Origin: Paenibacillus sp. S150 | GTDB taxonomy: Bacteria > Bacillota > Bacilli > Paenibacillales > Paenibacillaceae | Length of the DNA stretch: 64,000 nt | Assembly: GCF_019352175.1 (NCBI RefSeq) | Contig: NZ_JACBYI010000011.1 | Location: 109,675-173,674, forward strand | Direction: 5' to 3' | Part shown: positions 17,598 through 26,481 of the stretch, one piece after another | Layout of the letters: every line of letters starts with the position of its first letter | How positions within the stretch are numbered: the first letter of the stretch is position 1 | Program-made: the position numbers and the translations under genes | Notes under the pieces: model-generated | Told to the model about the DNA's origin: nothing | The model's input: the letters and a program-made list of their open reading frames with translations, nothing else | The model's database searches: none

Positions 17598-17699
17598 TCA
17601 TCTCCCCTTAGTACTTGGATATTATTATACTTACCCATAATATTTTGCTCAACCCCCGACAAATAGTCAATAGTGACAGCAAAAAAACGGCGTTTCCGC

Positions 17700-17808
17700 C
17701 ATTTTTCTGAAAAGATAAAAATTTATATGTTTCACGCTATACATTAGCCTTATCTTTCCCGCTGAAACGGATACCATCCTTATAAGGACGGTATCCGTTT
17801 TCACTTGA
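17700..17808 (-). repeat. Dispersed hairpin-plus-tail element, copy 2 (reverse orientation)
   Basis: On the minus strand it reads ACGGATACCGTCCTTATAAG, then GATGGTATCCGTTTC, then AAGATAAGGCTAA and TAGCGTGAAACATATAAA, nearly identical to the copy at 7.85 kb. It follows the large lyase gene and could work as its terminator. Confidence 0.65.
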
Positions 17809-17839
17809 TATAGTAAAGACTACCGTTTTATTAAAAGGT

Positions 17840-20800
17840 TCAGTCTGCTGTCTCAACGATTCCGTGCAGCTTCAGCTCGGCGATATTCCCGAACCATGTG
17901 CCGGAATTATAGATGCGGATATAACGGTACGGCTCCGTGCTGTTAATGGTAAAGCTCTGCCAATCCACAGTGGAAGCTGCTGCTGCTGTTAGATTCGTCC
18001 AAGATGCATTATCATTGGAGCCTTGGACCACCGCTCCCTTAATTCTGCCATAATAGGTATCCTGTCTTGCCAGCAGCTCTATACCGGACAGCACCGCCTG
18101 ATGGCCTGCTTTGAAGTCAAAGGTAATATAGCTTCCCGCACCGGAGCCGTTTACGCGGAAGTCCGATGAAGTCGCAGGATTGTTGTCAAATAAATAGTTC
18201 ACCTGCTGCAAAGTGGCCGCCGCCGTTCTTCCCGAGGTGGAATCCAACAAATCAGCCACGCTTGTCACATTGCTGATAAGATCCGACTCGTCCGCAAGGT
18301 GCAGCTTGGAGCCGTCGGTTGTAAAATACGTGGTATCTCCCGGCGTTCCGTCATTCGCCTCGTAGTCGATGGAGAATTCCACGGCTCCCGTAGGCACATT
18401 GCCGGCCATGACAGCCTCAGCCGTCCAGTGGATATTGTCGGTGCTGCTGACTGCTGCCTGAAGTCCTTGAATGGTGACCGCTACATTTTGAAGAGCTTCT
18501 TTGGCTGTGACCGTTAATTTCACTGTACTGCCCAGCACAATTCTGCCGTTGATGCTCTGGTCGGATTGGAGCGAGACCGCAGCAAGCTTGTTTTCCGTCT
18601 CATGGCGCTCGCCAAAGATGCGGAATTCGCCTAATTCCAGCATATTGCCAACCACATTATGAAGGACATCGGGCTGCGGATGAAGCATTTGGATTTGGAT
18701 GAACCGGAACTGCTCATTCCTGTATGCATCATCTACGTCGAGTCTGGCCAGATCATCGGTAAACGGAGTTTCGCCCGGTGTCAGCCGTATCCAGTTCTCT
18801 TTGTCGTTCGACCCGAACACCGCCGAGCCTGCCATACGGTCCACAAAGTTCATCCGGCTCTGCAAGCTGAAGGCATCCGCAGTGATCTTATAGTCAGCTC
18901 CGAAATCGAGGATATGGGATAAATCGGGCGCCAGCGTGTAGACAGGAAAAGTATTATTATTGTTATCCACAAGCAGGGATATCGAGCTGCCAAAGGTGGA
19001 GGCAACCGCATTGGAATAGTCCATGCTGCCGTCATCCAGCAGGGGCGTCAATAATTGCAGGCCCTCCACCGCATTCCCCAGGGCCAGCAATTGCTGATAA
19101 AATGCCGCATCCGAAGCGCTGTCCAGCTGACTCAAAGTTTCATTATACACGGCATTGTAATGATCCAGCGTCTCTGTGACATAGGCTGTATTTGGATTAT
19201 AGCGCGCAATTGCCGCCTCCACTGCGGAAGCCCGGTCATTTGTTACAACGATATTGACCTTCTTGGTAGCCAGCGTAGTCCCGTCCGAGGCTTCGACGAT
19301 AAAAGAATACGAACCGGACTGTACAGGCTGCCAGGAAAATGCGCCGGTACCCGCATTAAGCGCAGCGCCCTGCGGCTTGTTCGAGCTCTTATAGGTGACG
19401 GCATCCGCAGCAGCGGAGTCCGTTGCAGAGAAGTCCAGAGTCACAGGTGCATAGGCATAGGCAACGAGATCCATATCTGCTGCACCGGCCTGGAATACGG
19501 GAGGTGTCAGCTGTTCTCCTGCCTTTACATTGAAGTGATCGATGTCAACCGTTGTGCCGTCTCCCTTTACTTTCAAATACAGAAGATTGTAATCCTTGTC
19601 GAGCTGCCCATAGCTGACGTGGCTGATTCCCATGTCATAGGTCACATATTTCCACTCACCGTGCGTATCCGGCAGCGCCAGCGTGTGATATGGAGTAGAG
19701 TTTTTTTCTTTGCCCAGCTCCAAAGCGGCTGTGCCGTTCGTCCGTATCTTCAAGCCAATAAGGCGCGAATTCGTGCGGTCGGCATAGGACAGATTCTGCA
19801 CCGCAATGATGCTTCCCGCTGCCGTGGCCTGAATCTGCACATAGGAGGTGCTGCCTTCCTGAACAGCCGCAGCATGCTGGTCAAAATCCGTAAACCTGTC
19901 TTCGATTTCTACGAATGCGGCGCCGGGCTGCTCCTTGGGAAGATACAATGCCCCCTCAGCCTCAGCCGCCTGCGGGATATACAGCCAGAAGTCTCCCCCG
20001 CCATCGACATTATCCCAATTTTGCTTGAATTCTCCCTGATGATAGTAGTTGGACGGGATTCTCTTGGTAAAAGCCTCATAATAGTACGGGGCCTTCTGCG
20101 CTACATCAATCCCTTTGACATACGTGTAGTAGTAGTAGAGATCCCAGAAATTAGCGGTCGTCATTCGCCCCCTGTAGGAGTCGGATAAATAATGATAGAT
20201 GCCTCTTACCGTGCCATCGGGGGATATAGCGTAGGGCACCGGGGTAAATACAGTGTCGTAACCAAGCATGTATTGCCAAAAATAATCGGCCGCCGCCAAA
20301 ATCCGGTCGTCCAGGAACTCATACGGGCCCACTGCATCATTGTCAGCAGATACGGTGCCTTCTACCGGATCAACCTTGGTGCCCTGGGCCAGGAACATGC
20401 GCGATATGATCGCCGCATTCGTTAAATCGCCGCCGCCATGCGCCTGGTCTCTGCCCATCTCCACATGCTGCACATGCGGCACGTCCAGGGGTTCCCCCGT
20501 CGCGGCATTGGTATCGACCAGCCGGAACAGCTGCTTGACCGAACCGTTAAAGCCTTGGTCCGTGGCCGTTTTGTTCACAGTGAACCATTCGACGGCCTCA
20601 TTGTATCTCTCTCTGTTATCGGTAAAGATATAACCGGCCATGGCACCCATCAGCGCATAATTGTTCTGGTTCATGAAGTAATTATTATCATGCTGGAAGG
20701 TTTCAATTACCGGATTGACAAGGTTGTCCGTAAAATCAGCCGTGTCCTGTGCCGTCCACTTCAGCGCTTCCGTCTCAGGGGTTGTATATCTTAATATTTC

Positions 20801-21385
20801 AGCGGCTGCGACCATCCGGTTCAGCGGAATGCCCGTATGAATATGCGAATCTGTAAAATACACATATTTCGCCGGGTCCATTTGAGACCAGATACGGATA
20901 ATCGCCATCGCATTGGCCCGGTACACCTCATCACTGGTGATATAATACATCAGCGCCTGCGTATACGCTTTCAATCCGTCGGCGATAAACTTCGAGTTGA
21001 AGCTCTGGCTGTTGAATGCATCGCTGTCCGGCTTCGTGGGGTCCGCAGCGCTCCTGTTGCTGGAGGCAACATTTGTTGCAGCGGATGAAGAAACGGTCAT
21101 TGCCTGATAATAGGAGTACCAGGGCTCTTTTTGCGCCAGCACCTGGGTTCTCATGTTCTCAAGAACCTCTTTGGTCAGTCCAACGCCCGGATGAATAAAG
21201 CCATTGCTGACGCTTTCATTGATTTCAACCCTGTTCTCTGTGTCTGCAGCCGCCAAGGTGCCCGGCTGGACCTCCGTGTCCGCCGCCGCTATTGGCATAA
21301 ACGCAATTACCATGCCGGCCGCCGCTATCCCCGCCGTCACACGTCTCCATGCCCTTTTGAAAACCGTCGCCTGTCCTGATTTCAA
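17840..21385 (-). CDS. Large secreted alginate-lyase-superfamily protein with discoidin and Ig-like domains
   Basis: A 1181-aa secreted protein likely to cleave a uronic-acid polysaccharide. The start is TTG at 21385 because GGAGGG lies 6 nt upstream; it leads into a signal peptide (FKRAWRRVTAG, hydrophobic core, IAAA). Approximate order: alginate-lyase-like (alpha/alpha) domain 60-470 with MNQNNYALMGAMAGY and HVQHVEMGRDQAHGGGDL, the likely catalytic Asn/His/Arg stretches; a CBM-like beta-sandwich 480-630 (EIEDRF..., VDIDHFNVK); a putative Ig domain 640-725; a helical linker; a discoidin-like domain 790-930; an Ig-like region; a C-terminal F5/8-type discoidin domain 1035-1180. The catalytic call rests on overall resemblance to the PF05426 group; substrate unassigned. 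Confidence 0.8.
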   Translation of the reverse strand: MKSGQATVFKRAWRRVTAGIAAAGMVIAFMPIAAADTEVQPGTLAAADTENRVEINESVSNGFIHPGVGLTKEVLENMRTQVLAQKEPWYSYYQAMTVSSSAATNVASSNRSAADPTKPDSDAFNSQSFNSKFIADGLKAYTQALMYYITSDEVYRANAMAIIRIWSQMDPAKYVYFTDSHIHTGIPLNRMVAAAEILRYTTPETEALKWTAQDTADFTDNLVNPVIETFQHDNNYFMNQNNYALMGAMAGYIFTDNRERYNEAVEWFTVNKTATDQGFNGSVKQLFRLVDTNAATGEPLDVPHVQHVEMGRDQAHGGGDLTNAAIISRMFLAQGTKVDPVEGTVSADNDAVGPYEFLDDRILAAADYFWQYMLGYDTVFTPVPYAISPDGTVRGIYHYLSDSYRGRMTTANFWDLYYYYTYVKGIDVAQKAPYYYEAFTKRIPSNYYHQGEFKQNWDNVDGGGDFWLYIPQAAEAEGALYLPKEQPGAAFVEIEDRFTDFDQHAAAVQEGSTSYVQIQATAAGSIIAVQNLSYADRTNSRLIGLKIRTNGTAALELGKEKNSTPYHTLALPDTHGEWKYVTYDMGISHVSYGQLDKDYNLLYLKVKGDGTTVDIDHFNVKAGEQLTPPVFQAGAADMDLVAYAYAPVTLDFSATDSAAADAVTYKSSNKPQGAALNAGTGAFSWQPVQSGSYSFIVEASDGTTLATKKVNIVVTNDRASAVEAAIARYNPNTAYVTETLDHYNAVYNETLSQLDSASDAAFYQQLLALGNAVEGLQLLTPLLDDGSMDYSNAVASTFGSSISLLVDNNNNTFPVYTLAPDLSHILDFGADYKITADAFSLQSRMNFVDRMAGSAVFGSNDKENWIRLTPGETPFTDDLARLDVDDAYRNEQFRFIQIQMLHPQPDVLHNVVGNMLELGEFRIFGERHETENKLAAVSLQSDQSINGRIVLGSTVKLTVTAKEALQNVAVTIQGLQAAVSSTDNIHWTAEAVMAGNVPTGAVEFSIDYEANDGTPGDTTYFTTDGSKLHLADESDLISNVTSVADLLDSTSGRTAAATLQQVNYLFDNNPATSSDFRVNGSGAGSYITFDFKAGHQAVLSGIELLARQDTYYGRIKGAVVQGSNDNASWTNLTAAAASTVDWQSFTINSTEPYRYIRIYNSGTWFGNIAELKLHGIVETAD

Positions 21386-21662
21386 GTTCTTCCCTCCATA
21401 TTCTAGATAGATTGGCCTTGAATATTTCCCTGAAGCTGAGCTGCAGTCGCACACTTGCTGCTCCAACATTTTGTATGCGCTTGCAATTCCCGCAAAAAAT
21501 AATCCGTTCATATTGCCCGGCAACAACCCGGCTATGCGGGAACGCTATAAGGTTATCACGGCGGCTTCCCCATTCAAATGCGGTTTTTTAAGCGATATAT
21601 GCGGTATTCTTAAGATTTTTTAATAATGCAGCCTTGCAGCCCTTATTATTTGCAAAAAGAGC
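21386..21662. other. Upstream region of the large lyase gene
   Basis: Contains the open extension of the lyase frame without an SD, then AT-rich DNA. No gene or clear promoter assigned. Confidence 0.4.
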
Positions 21663-21709
21663 AGCAAAATCACCCCACAAAGTGGGGCCTTGGCTTCGAT
21701 GATGACTTC
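21663..21709 (+). repeat. CCCC/GGGG structured repeat element, copy 3 (truncated)
   Basis: Reads GCAAAATCACCCCACAAAG, TGGGGCCTTGGCTTCGATGA, TGAC and then diverges, so the distal GGGG half is missing. A separate TGCCGTT/AACGGCA hairpin follows at about 21724. Confidence 0.6.
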
Positions 21710-21868
21710 TGTTTCATACGCCTTGCCGTTCTGAACGGCAGGAATAGTATTCCACAGCGGATTATGCGCCTCGAATGTAGCTTTACGCGCAAAGTGCTAT
21801 AATAATTAAGTTCAAGCTCCCTTTACTTCACGCGGGGAAGGAAATGCCGGAACACTCACAGGGGGGAT

Positions 21869-22252
21869 ATGACAATTATGAAATTGAGCCTGAATTGGAT
21901 TACGCTCAGAGTGCGCGATCTGGAGGCTTCACTTGATTTCTATAACAGGATTCTCGGGCTGCCCATTGGCCGCCGCTTTGAGAGCAGAGGCAGACAAATC
22001 GCTATGCTGGGCCCGGAGGGTCAACCCAAGATCGAGCTTATAGAGGGAAATGACACGGCTCTTAAGCCGGAATGCGGCGTTTCCGTTGGCTTCGAAGTGG
22101 AGTCGCTCGATGCGGCCCTGGAGGAATTGCACAGCCGGGACATCCCGGTTGCGCGCGGACCGATCTCGCCTAATCCCAGCCTGCGGTTCTTTTATGTGCT
22201 GGACCCGGACGGCTTCGAGGTGCAGATTGCGGAGCACAGCCGGACCCGCTGA
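21869..22252 (+). CDS. VOC-family (glyoxalase/dioxygenase-fold) protein
   Basis: A 127-aa vicinal-oxygen-chelate protein with two beta-alpha-beta-beta-beta units: LSLNWITLRVRDLEASLDFYNRILGLPIGRR and the second ending FYVLDPDGFEVQIAE. A metal site of the glyoxalase type would use the final E; the usual N-terminal His is replaced (NWITLRV), so catalysis is doubtful. Two start codons are possible: 21869 (very close to GGGGGG) or 21878 (11 nt from it). It is a single gene converging on the DoxX gene 15 bp away. Substrate unknown. Confidence 0.88.
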   Translation: MTIMKLSLNWITLRVRDLEASLDFYNRILGLPIGRRFESRGRQIAMLGPEGQPKIELIEGNDTALKPECGVSVGFEVESLDAALEELHSRDIPVARGPISPNPSLRFFYVLDPDGFEVQIAEHSRTR

Positions 22253-22267
22253 TAAGCGTCCGCCGGC

Positions 22268-22717
22268 CTATCCGCCGAATAGGGGGGAAGCGAGCAGCAC
22301 CGCAGCGATGAATACGAGCTGCAGCGCTGCTCGGACCCGCAGCTTCGGCACAGGCTTGCCGCCGAATGCCATCTTTTCCCGGGCCGCATAGAAATTGGCC
22401 GGGAACATTGCGATGAACAGCAGCGCCAGGCACACAGAAGCAGCCAGAGACACCGAGGGCAGCAATATACCGACAGCTCCGGCAATTTCCAGATACCCTG
22501 TTGCGGTCACGATCCATTCTCTCCGCGGAAAAGCAGGCGGGACCATTCTGACCAGATCAGCACGCCGCTGTCCCCAGTGGGCCGAAGCGGACAGCAGCAG
22601 CATCACAGCTACTGCCCATTGGATGGATGTATGCCAGTCATCGAAGTAAGCTCCGCCCAGGAAACCGGCCATCCGGAACAACAAAAAGGACCCGGCAAGG
22701 GCTATAAAGGGCACCAT
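22268..22717 (-). CDS. DoxX-like small integral membrane protein
   Basis: 149 aa with four predicted TM segments (about 3-20, 34-45, 72-94, 124-145) and the DoxX-like stretch TGYLEIAGAVGILLPSVSLAAS. GGGGAGGA precedes the start. It follows the TetR gene by about 90 bp on the same strand, so a TetR-DoxX operon under the operator at 23446 is likely. DoxX-family proteins are often linked to redox or thiol homeostasis, but the role of this member is unknown. Confidence 0.85.
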   Translation of the reverse strand: MVPFIALAGSFLLFRMAGFLGGAYFDDWHTSIQWAVAVMLLLSASAHWGQRRADLVRMVPPAFPRREWIVTATGYLEIAGAVGILLPSVSLAASVCLALLFIAMFPANFYAAREKMAFGGKPVPKLRVRAALQLVFIAAVLLASPLFGG

Positions 22718-22806
22718 GCAATTTCCTCCCCATCATTTAAGTGTCTTGTCACAAGCATACGGTACGAATATCAACGTTACGGGCAATGACATTTCCATTT
22801 GGAGGC

Positions 22807-23403
22807 TTATTGTTTTTTCAGAATACCTGCCATAAAATCCGATACTTCCTTCGCTGTGAGTGATGCGGATGATGTTGGGATAGATGCCCGCACCCGCAGC
22901 CCCAGCGACAGGAGAACGAACAATTCAGCCGTTTCGTCCGGTTGTACAGATTCTTTGATAACCCCATGCTCCTGTCCTGTTCTGATCCATTGGTTGGAGA
23001 CAGATACAGACCGCTCATAGAACTGCTGAAGCACTTCCGCAACCGCCGGTTCATTTTCCTTGCCCAGCAAGTATAGAAGAACTTTGTTGGTCACCTCATG
23101 ACTGTCTTCCAATTCTGCAAGATTCCTGGAAATGGCCTGCATCGGCCTCTCGAACGTGCTGTCCCCGGTTTTGGCAACCTCCGCATTAAAAAGTTCATCG
23201 ACGGCTTTAAGCCGCTCGTGCAGCACCCAGGCAAAAATCTCATCCCTGCTCTTCACATAATGGAATATGGCGCCCTTCGATAATTGTGATTGCTCCATAA
23301 TATCCTTCAAGGTAATCTCATGACAGCTTTTTTCCTGCAGCAGCAACTTTGTCGCATCCAGCAATTGCCGGACGGCCAGCTTTCGGCGGTCCTCGTTCTT
23401 CAT
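22807..23403 (-). CDS. TetR/AcrR-family transcriptional regulator
   Basis: A 198-aa regulator. The N-terminal HTH reads LLQEKSCHEITLKDIMEQSQ followed by LSKGAIFHYVKSRDEIFAWV, the standard TetR pattern; the C-terminal 140 residues are the ligand/dimer domain. GGAGGGA precedes the ATG. A perfect palindrome 43 bp upstream of the start is its probable autoregulatory operator, and the DoxX gene downstream is the probable target. Confidence 0.94.
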   Translation of the reverse strand: MKNEDRRKLAVRQLLDATKLLLQEKSCHEITLKDIMEQSQLSKGAIFHYVKSRDEIFAWVLHERLKAVDELFNAEVAKTGDSTFERPMQAISRNLAELEDSHEVTNKVLLYLLGKENEPAVAEVLQQFYERSVSVSNQWIRTGQEHGVIKESVQPDETAELFVLLSLGLRVRASIPTSSASLTAKEVSDFMAGILKKQ

Positions 23404-23445
23404 GGCCTTCCCTCCTGACTGTGCAATAAGCTTATAGCCTGATTA

Positions 23446-23468
23446 TACAAACCGACCATCGGTTTGTA
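23446..23468. promoter_or_regulatory. TetR-type operator palindrome
   Basis: Perfect inverted repeat TACAAACCGA, CCA, TCGGTTTGTA (10-bp arms, 3-bp spacer) between the TetR gene and its upstream region. Arm sequence and spacing are typical of TetR/AcrR operators (AAACCGACCATCGGTTT core). Confidence 0.85.
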
Positions 23469-23603
23469 AAGGTGTTTAATAATTGCCACCCGCTCTGCCG
23501 ATTAGGCTATAAGCCCAACAACCATTGGAGATACTAGCAATTGGAAACGGCTTCGCCGTCCAGATTCAAACATCCGTTAACGGCCTGTCTGTACCTCTCA
23601 TCA

Positions 23604-23714
23604 GGGAGGGGCTGGTCCTATGACAGCAATTTGGAACAGCTCAAGCTGGACCGGCAATGGCTTGCCTCACAGCTCGAATTAACAGGCATTCACGATTTCA
23701 GTGAAATGTTCTAA
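23604..23714 (+). pseudogene. Remnant of a DUF421-type membrane protein gene (3' end)
   Basis: The frame reads SYDSNLEQLKLDRQWLASQL, then ELTGIHDFSEMF and stop. This matches the C-terminal pattern of the DUF421/YetF family (NL..L..DR.WL..QL...GI..FSEVF). No start, membrane segments or SD precede it, so only the tail survives. It overlaps the KTSC gene end by 4 bp on the opposite strand. Confidence 0.4.
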
Positions 23715-23923
23715 CTGATTCTTTTGTATGGGTAGTTATTGCGGATATGGCGATTAAAATACCGGCCCAGCGATCCAGCCAAAAGTAAAGCAGCATGCTC
23801 CATTCCGGGTACATTGCTGTACTGGTAAAGAGTGCCATTGTGAAATTCAATACGAAGAATTCTAAGCGCTTCATCATATCCTACTCTGCTTATACTTGAG
23901 GATAAGACTGGAATCATATCCAC
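23711..23923 (-). CDS. KTSC domain-containing small protein
   Basis: A 70-aa protein that is almost entirely a KTSC domain: SSSISRVGYDEALRILRIEF, NGTLYQYSNVP, GSLGRYFNRHIRNNYPYKRI. The domain is named from the KTSC motif near the end, here read as GSLGRYFN, so the conserved Cys is absent. KTSC proteins are linked to RNA metabolism and mobile or phage-related contexts, but function is unproven. The start is GTG at 23923 or ATG two codons later; GGAGTGGAG precedes both. Confidence 0.82.
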   Translation of the reverse strand: MDMIPVLSSSISRVGYDEALRILRIEFHNGTLYQYSNVPGMEHAALLLAGSLGRYFNRHIRNNYPYKRIS

Positions 23924-24087
23924 ATTGCTCCACTCCTTATTCGATCATACCTTTATTGTTCACGATATGATAAGAAAATATAGGCTGTGAAGCACGCCGC
24001 TTACATGCAGTATCCGGCTGAAATTACAGACGGACACTGTATTGAAGCAGTTGTTTTGCGGGACCATGGTCTTGGGGTGCTTTATTG

Positions 24088-24840
24088 TCATTTCGCCTGG
24101 TTTTCTTGAATTCCCTTTTTCCGTCTTTTTGAAACGGCATTATGTTTCTTCTGATTGGAAAAATATTGTTCCAGAAATACAAACAACCGTTCAAATCCGA
24201 GTATCAACAGCCAGTAGACAATGGCAACCAGTACATACATCTCCAAATAGCGATAAGTGGAACCCGCCTCCATTTTGGCTACTGCCATAATATCAATTAC
24301 TTTTATGGTAAAGGCCAGTGAGGTTTGCTTAAATAAAGCAATAAATAAATTTGCGAAATTCGGCAGGGCGCTTACCAGCGCTTGAGGAATAAAAATACGA
24401 AGCAGGGCTTGCGGCAGGGTCATTCCGACCGATAATGCGGCCTCCATCTGACTATAGTCCACTGTATGGAGTGCGGCATACCATACCTCGGCCTGATATG
24501 CTGCGGTATAGAGTGAAAAAATGAGCAGCGCAATAAACATGTTGTTAAACTCGGTGGGAAGGAAGCCACCGCCAAAAACCTCATTGAAATAGGAAAAAAT
24601 ATCCGGCAAGCCAAAATAAACGAGGTACATTTGCACCAGCAACGGCACTCCGCGGAAAATGGATATGTAGGCCGTGGCCAGCTGGGACAATACAGGTATT
24701 TTGTAAGAGCGGACAATGGCCAGCACGAAGCCGAAAATAAATCCAACAGCTGCCGATACCAGCACCATCAGCAGCGTTCTTGGTATTGCCTCCATAATCA
24801 GGGGCAGCCTGCCCAACATATAATCCCAATCCAGCAACAT
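24088..24840 (-). CDS. Polar amino acid ABC transporter permease (distal gene of the operon)
   Basis: A 250-aa HisMQ-type permease with about 5 TM segments. Family features: PRTLLMVLVSAAVGFIFG, SIFRGVPLLVQMYLVYFGLP, the coupling EAA-loop QMEAALSVGMTLPQALLRI, and a basic C-terminal tail. It follows the first permease by 12 bp; the two presumably form a heterodimer. Similar paired permeases occur in the cystine and S-methylcysteine uptake systems (TcyL/TcyM type) of Bacillus. Last gene of the eight-gene operon. Confidence 0.92.
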   Translation of the reverse strand: MLLDWDYMLGRLPLIMEAIPRTLLMVLVSAAVGFIFGFVLAIVRSYKIPVLSQLATAYISIFRGVPLLVQMYLVYFGLPDIFSYFNEVFGGGFLPTEFNNMFIALLIFSLYTAAYQAEVWYAALHTVDYSQMEAALSVGMTLPQALLRIFIPQALVSALPNFANLFIALFKQTSLAFTIKVIDIMAVAKMEAGSTYRYLEMYVLVAIVYWLLILGFERLFVFLEQYFSNQKKHNAVSKRRKKGIQENQAK

Positions 24841-24852
24841 ATGGAATCACCT

Positions 24853-25554
24853 CTATGCCTTTCTGGCCATAATCTTGTATTTCCGTTCCGAACGATTTTG
24901 ATAGAAGGCCAGCAAGCGCCCCAGCAGCATGGAACAGAACCAATATATAAACGATACCGCCAAATAGGTTTCAATCAAGGTTACGCCATATCTGCGTTGG
25001 GTTAAAATTTGGGCTTGTCCCATCAAATCAACCACGCCGACGGTAAAGACCAAAGACGACTCTTTAAAAATCGTAATGGCATTGTTGCCAATCACCGGAA
25101 TGGCGATGCGCAGCATTTGAGGAACAATGATGCGCCGCAGCGCCTGGAAATACGACATGCCGACTGCGCTCGCCGCCTCATGCTGTGATGCCGGCACAGC
25201 GAGATAAGCTGAACGGATCACTTCCGACATCACCGCTCCGCAATGCAATCCAAAAGCGATCACGGCAAACGTGAAATTACTCCATGAGTTAATATCGATG
25301 CCTGCCTGCCGCAGCAGCTGCGGCAGCCCGTAGAAAATTAAAAATAATTGCAGGATGCCGGGTGTACAGCGCATAAAGGAAACATACGCCACGATCAATT
25401 GGGAGAGCACGGGGATTCGAAAAATTCGAATCAGCGCCAAAATGAATCCCAGTACAATTCCCCCGGCCAAGGCCAATGCTGTAAAGGATAACGTAAGGGG
25501 CAGCTTCGGAAGCAACTTCCAAAACGCATCTATTACTTCTGCCAAATTAATCAA
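24853..25554 (-). CDS. Polar amino acid ABC transporter permease (first of two)
   Basis: A 233-aa HisMQ-type permease: TFSFTALALAGG-like first TM, VAYVSFMRCTPGILQLFLIFYGLPQ, EAA loop HEAASAVGMSYFQALRRIIVPQ. The start appears to be TTG with GGAGGGG 8 nt upstream. It lies 33 bp after the binding protein and is followed at 12 bp by its partner permease. Specificity is inferred only from the neighbours. Confidence 0.92.
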   Translation of the reverse strand: MINLAEVIDAFWKLLPKLPLTLSFTALALAGGIVLGFILALIRIFRIPVLSQLIVAYVSFMRCTPGILQLFLIFYGLPQLLRQAGIDINSWSNFTFAVIAFGLHCGAVMSEVIRSAYLAVPASQHEAASAVGMSYFQALRRIIVPQMLRIAIPVIGNNAITIFKESSLVFTVGVVDLMGQAQILTQRRYGVTLIETYLAVSFIYWFCSMLLGRLLAFYQNRSERKYKIMARKA

Positions 25555-25587
25555 ACCGTTGCCCCTCCGTTCAAAGTATCTTTTAGC

Positions 25588-26451
25588 TTACTGCTGCCCG
25601 TTCACTGCTTCAATAGGCTGGAACATGTCTACGCCAAACCATTCTTCAGAAAGCTTCGGCAATGTGCCGTCATCAATCAATTGTTGGGTCACTTCGTCAA
25701 AACGGGCTGCCAAATCCGTTTTTTCTTTGTTAAACAATACCCAAATCGGTTCTTTGGTTACATAAGCTGCAACCTTTAAAGGCAATTTCAATTCTGCATT
25801 TACGTTGTCAAAAACGGTTTTATTGGTTAAATAGGCGTCATATTTGCCATCTGCTACCCATTGTACAGATTCTGCATCGGTTACCGCATCGATATCTTCG
25901 GCAATAATGGGATTCTCCGCATTCTCCTTGTTATAATCTACAACCAGGGTGCGCAATCCGGTGGAAGGGCTCATCGGAGTCAATGTTTTGCCTCTCATAT
26001 CATCCAGGCTTGTGATATCATTACGATCTTCTTTCACGATCAAAGCGTTCAGGGAATATCCATATTCCACATCACCGAACAAATACTTGGCTTCGCGGTC
26101 CGGGTTGCGATAGTAGAAGTTTGCCGCAAAATCATATTTGCCGGACTCCACGCCGACAAGCATGGCTTCACGGGCGATCTGTTCATATTCGAATTCATAT
26201 TCTTCGAGACGCTCATCCAATAATTTCAAATATTCGACCGTGTACCCTTCCATTTCATTGTTGTCGTTCGAATAACTGAACGGAGGATTTGGCACGGCAT
26301 TTTGCGCTACCTTGAGCACCGTCACATTGGCAGCAGGTTCACCGCCGGTTGTTGGAGCTGCCCCTCCGCTGTTTTTTTCCGGGTCAGAACCGCATGCAGA
26401 AAGCGCCAAGCCAGATGTCAGGATTACTGCTGCCAAAGATATCTTTTTCAT
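25588..26451 (-). CDS. Amino acid ABC transporter substrate-binding lipoprotein
   Basis: A 287-aa type II periplasmic-binding-protein-like lipoprotein (SBP_bac_3). Lipobox LALSACGS, a Gly/Ala/Asn-rich linker, then FSYSNDNNEMEGYTVEYLKLL, YDFAANFYYRNPDREAKYLF, and DDMRGKTLTPMSPSTG. These are the ligand-binding landmarks of cystine/polar amino acid receptors. ATG preceded by GAGGGAGTAAG. Close relatives in Bacillus bind L-cystine or sulfur-containing amino acid derivatives; that assignment is a context-based guess. Confidence 0.92.
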   Translation of the reverse strand: MKKISLAAVILTSGLALSACGSDPEKNSGGAAPTTGGEPAANVTVLKVAQNAVPNPPFSYSNDNNEMEGYTVEYLKLLDERLEEYEFEYEQIAREAMLVGVESGKYDFAANFYYRNPDREAKYLFGDVEYGYSLNALIVKEDRNDITSLDDMRGKTLTPMSPSTGLRTLVVDYNKENAENPIIAEDIDAVTDAESVQWVADGKYDAYLTNKTVFDNVNAELKLPLKVAAYVTKEPIWVLFNKEKTDLAARFDEVTQQLIDDGTLPKLSEEWFGVDMFQPIEAVNGQQ

Positions 26452-26481
26452 TGTACTTACTCCCTCTTCTATGTTGAATTA

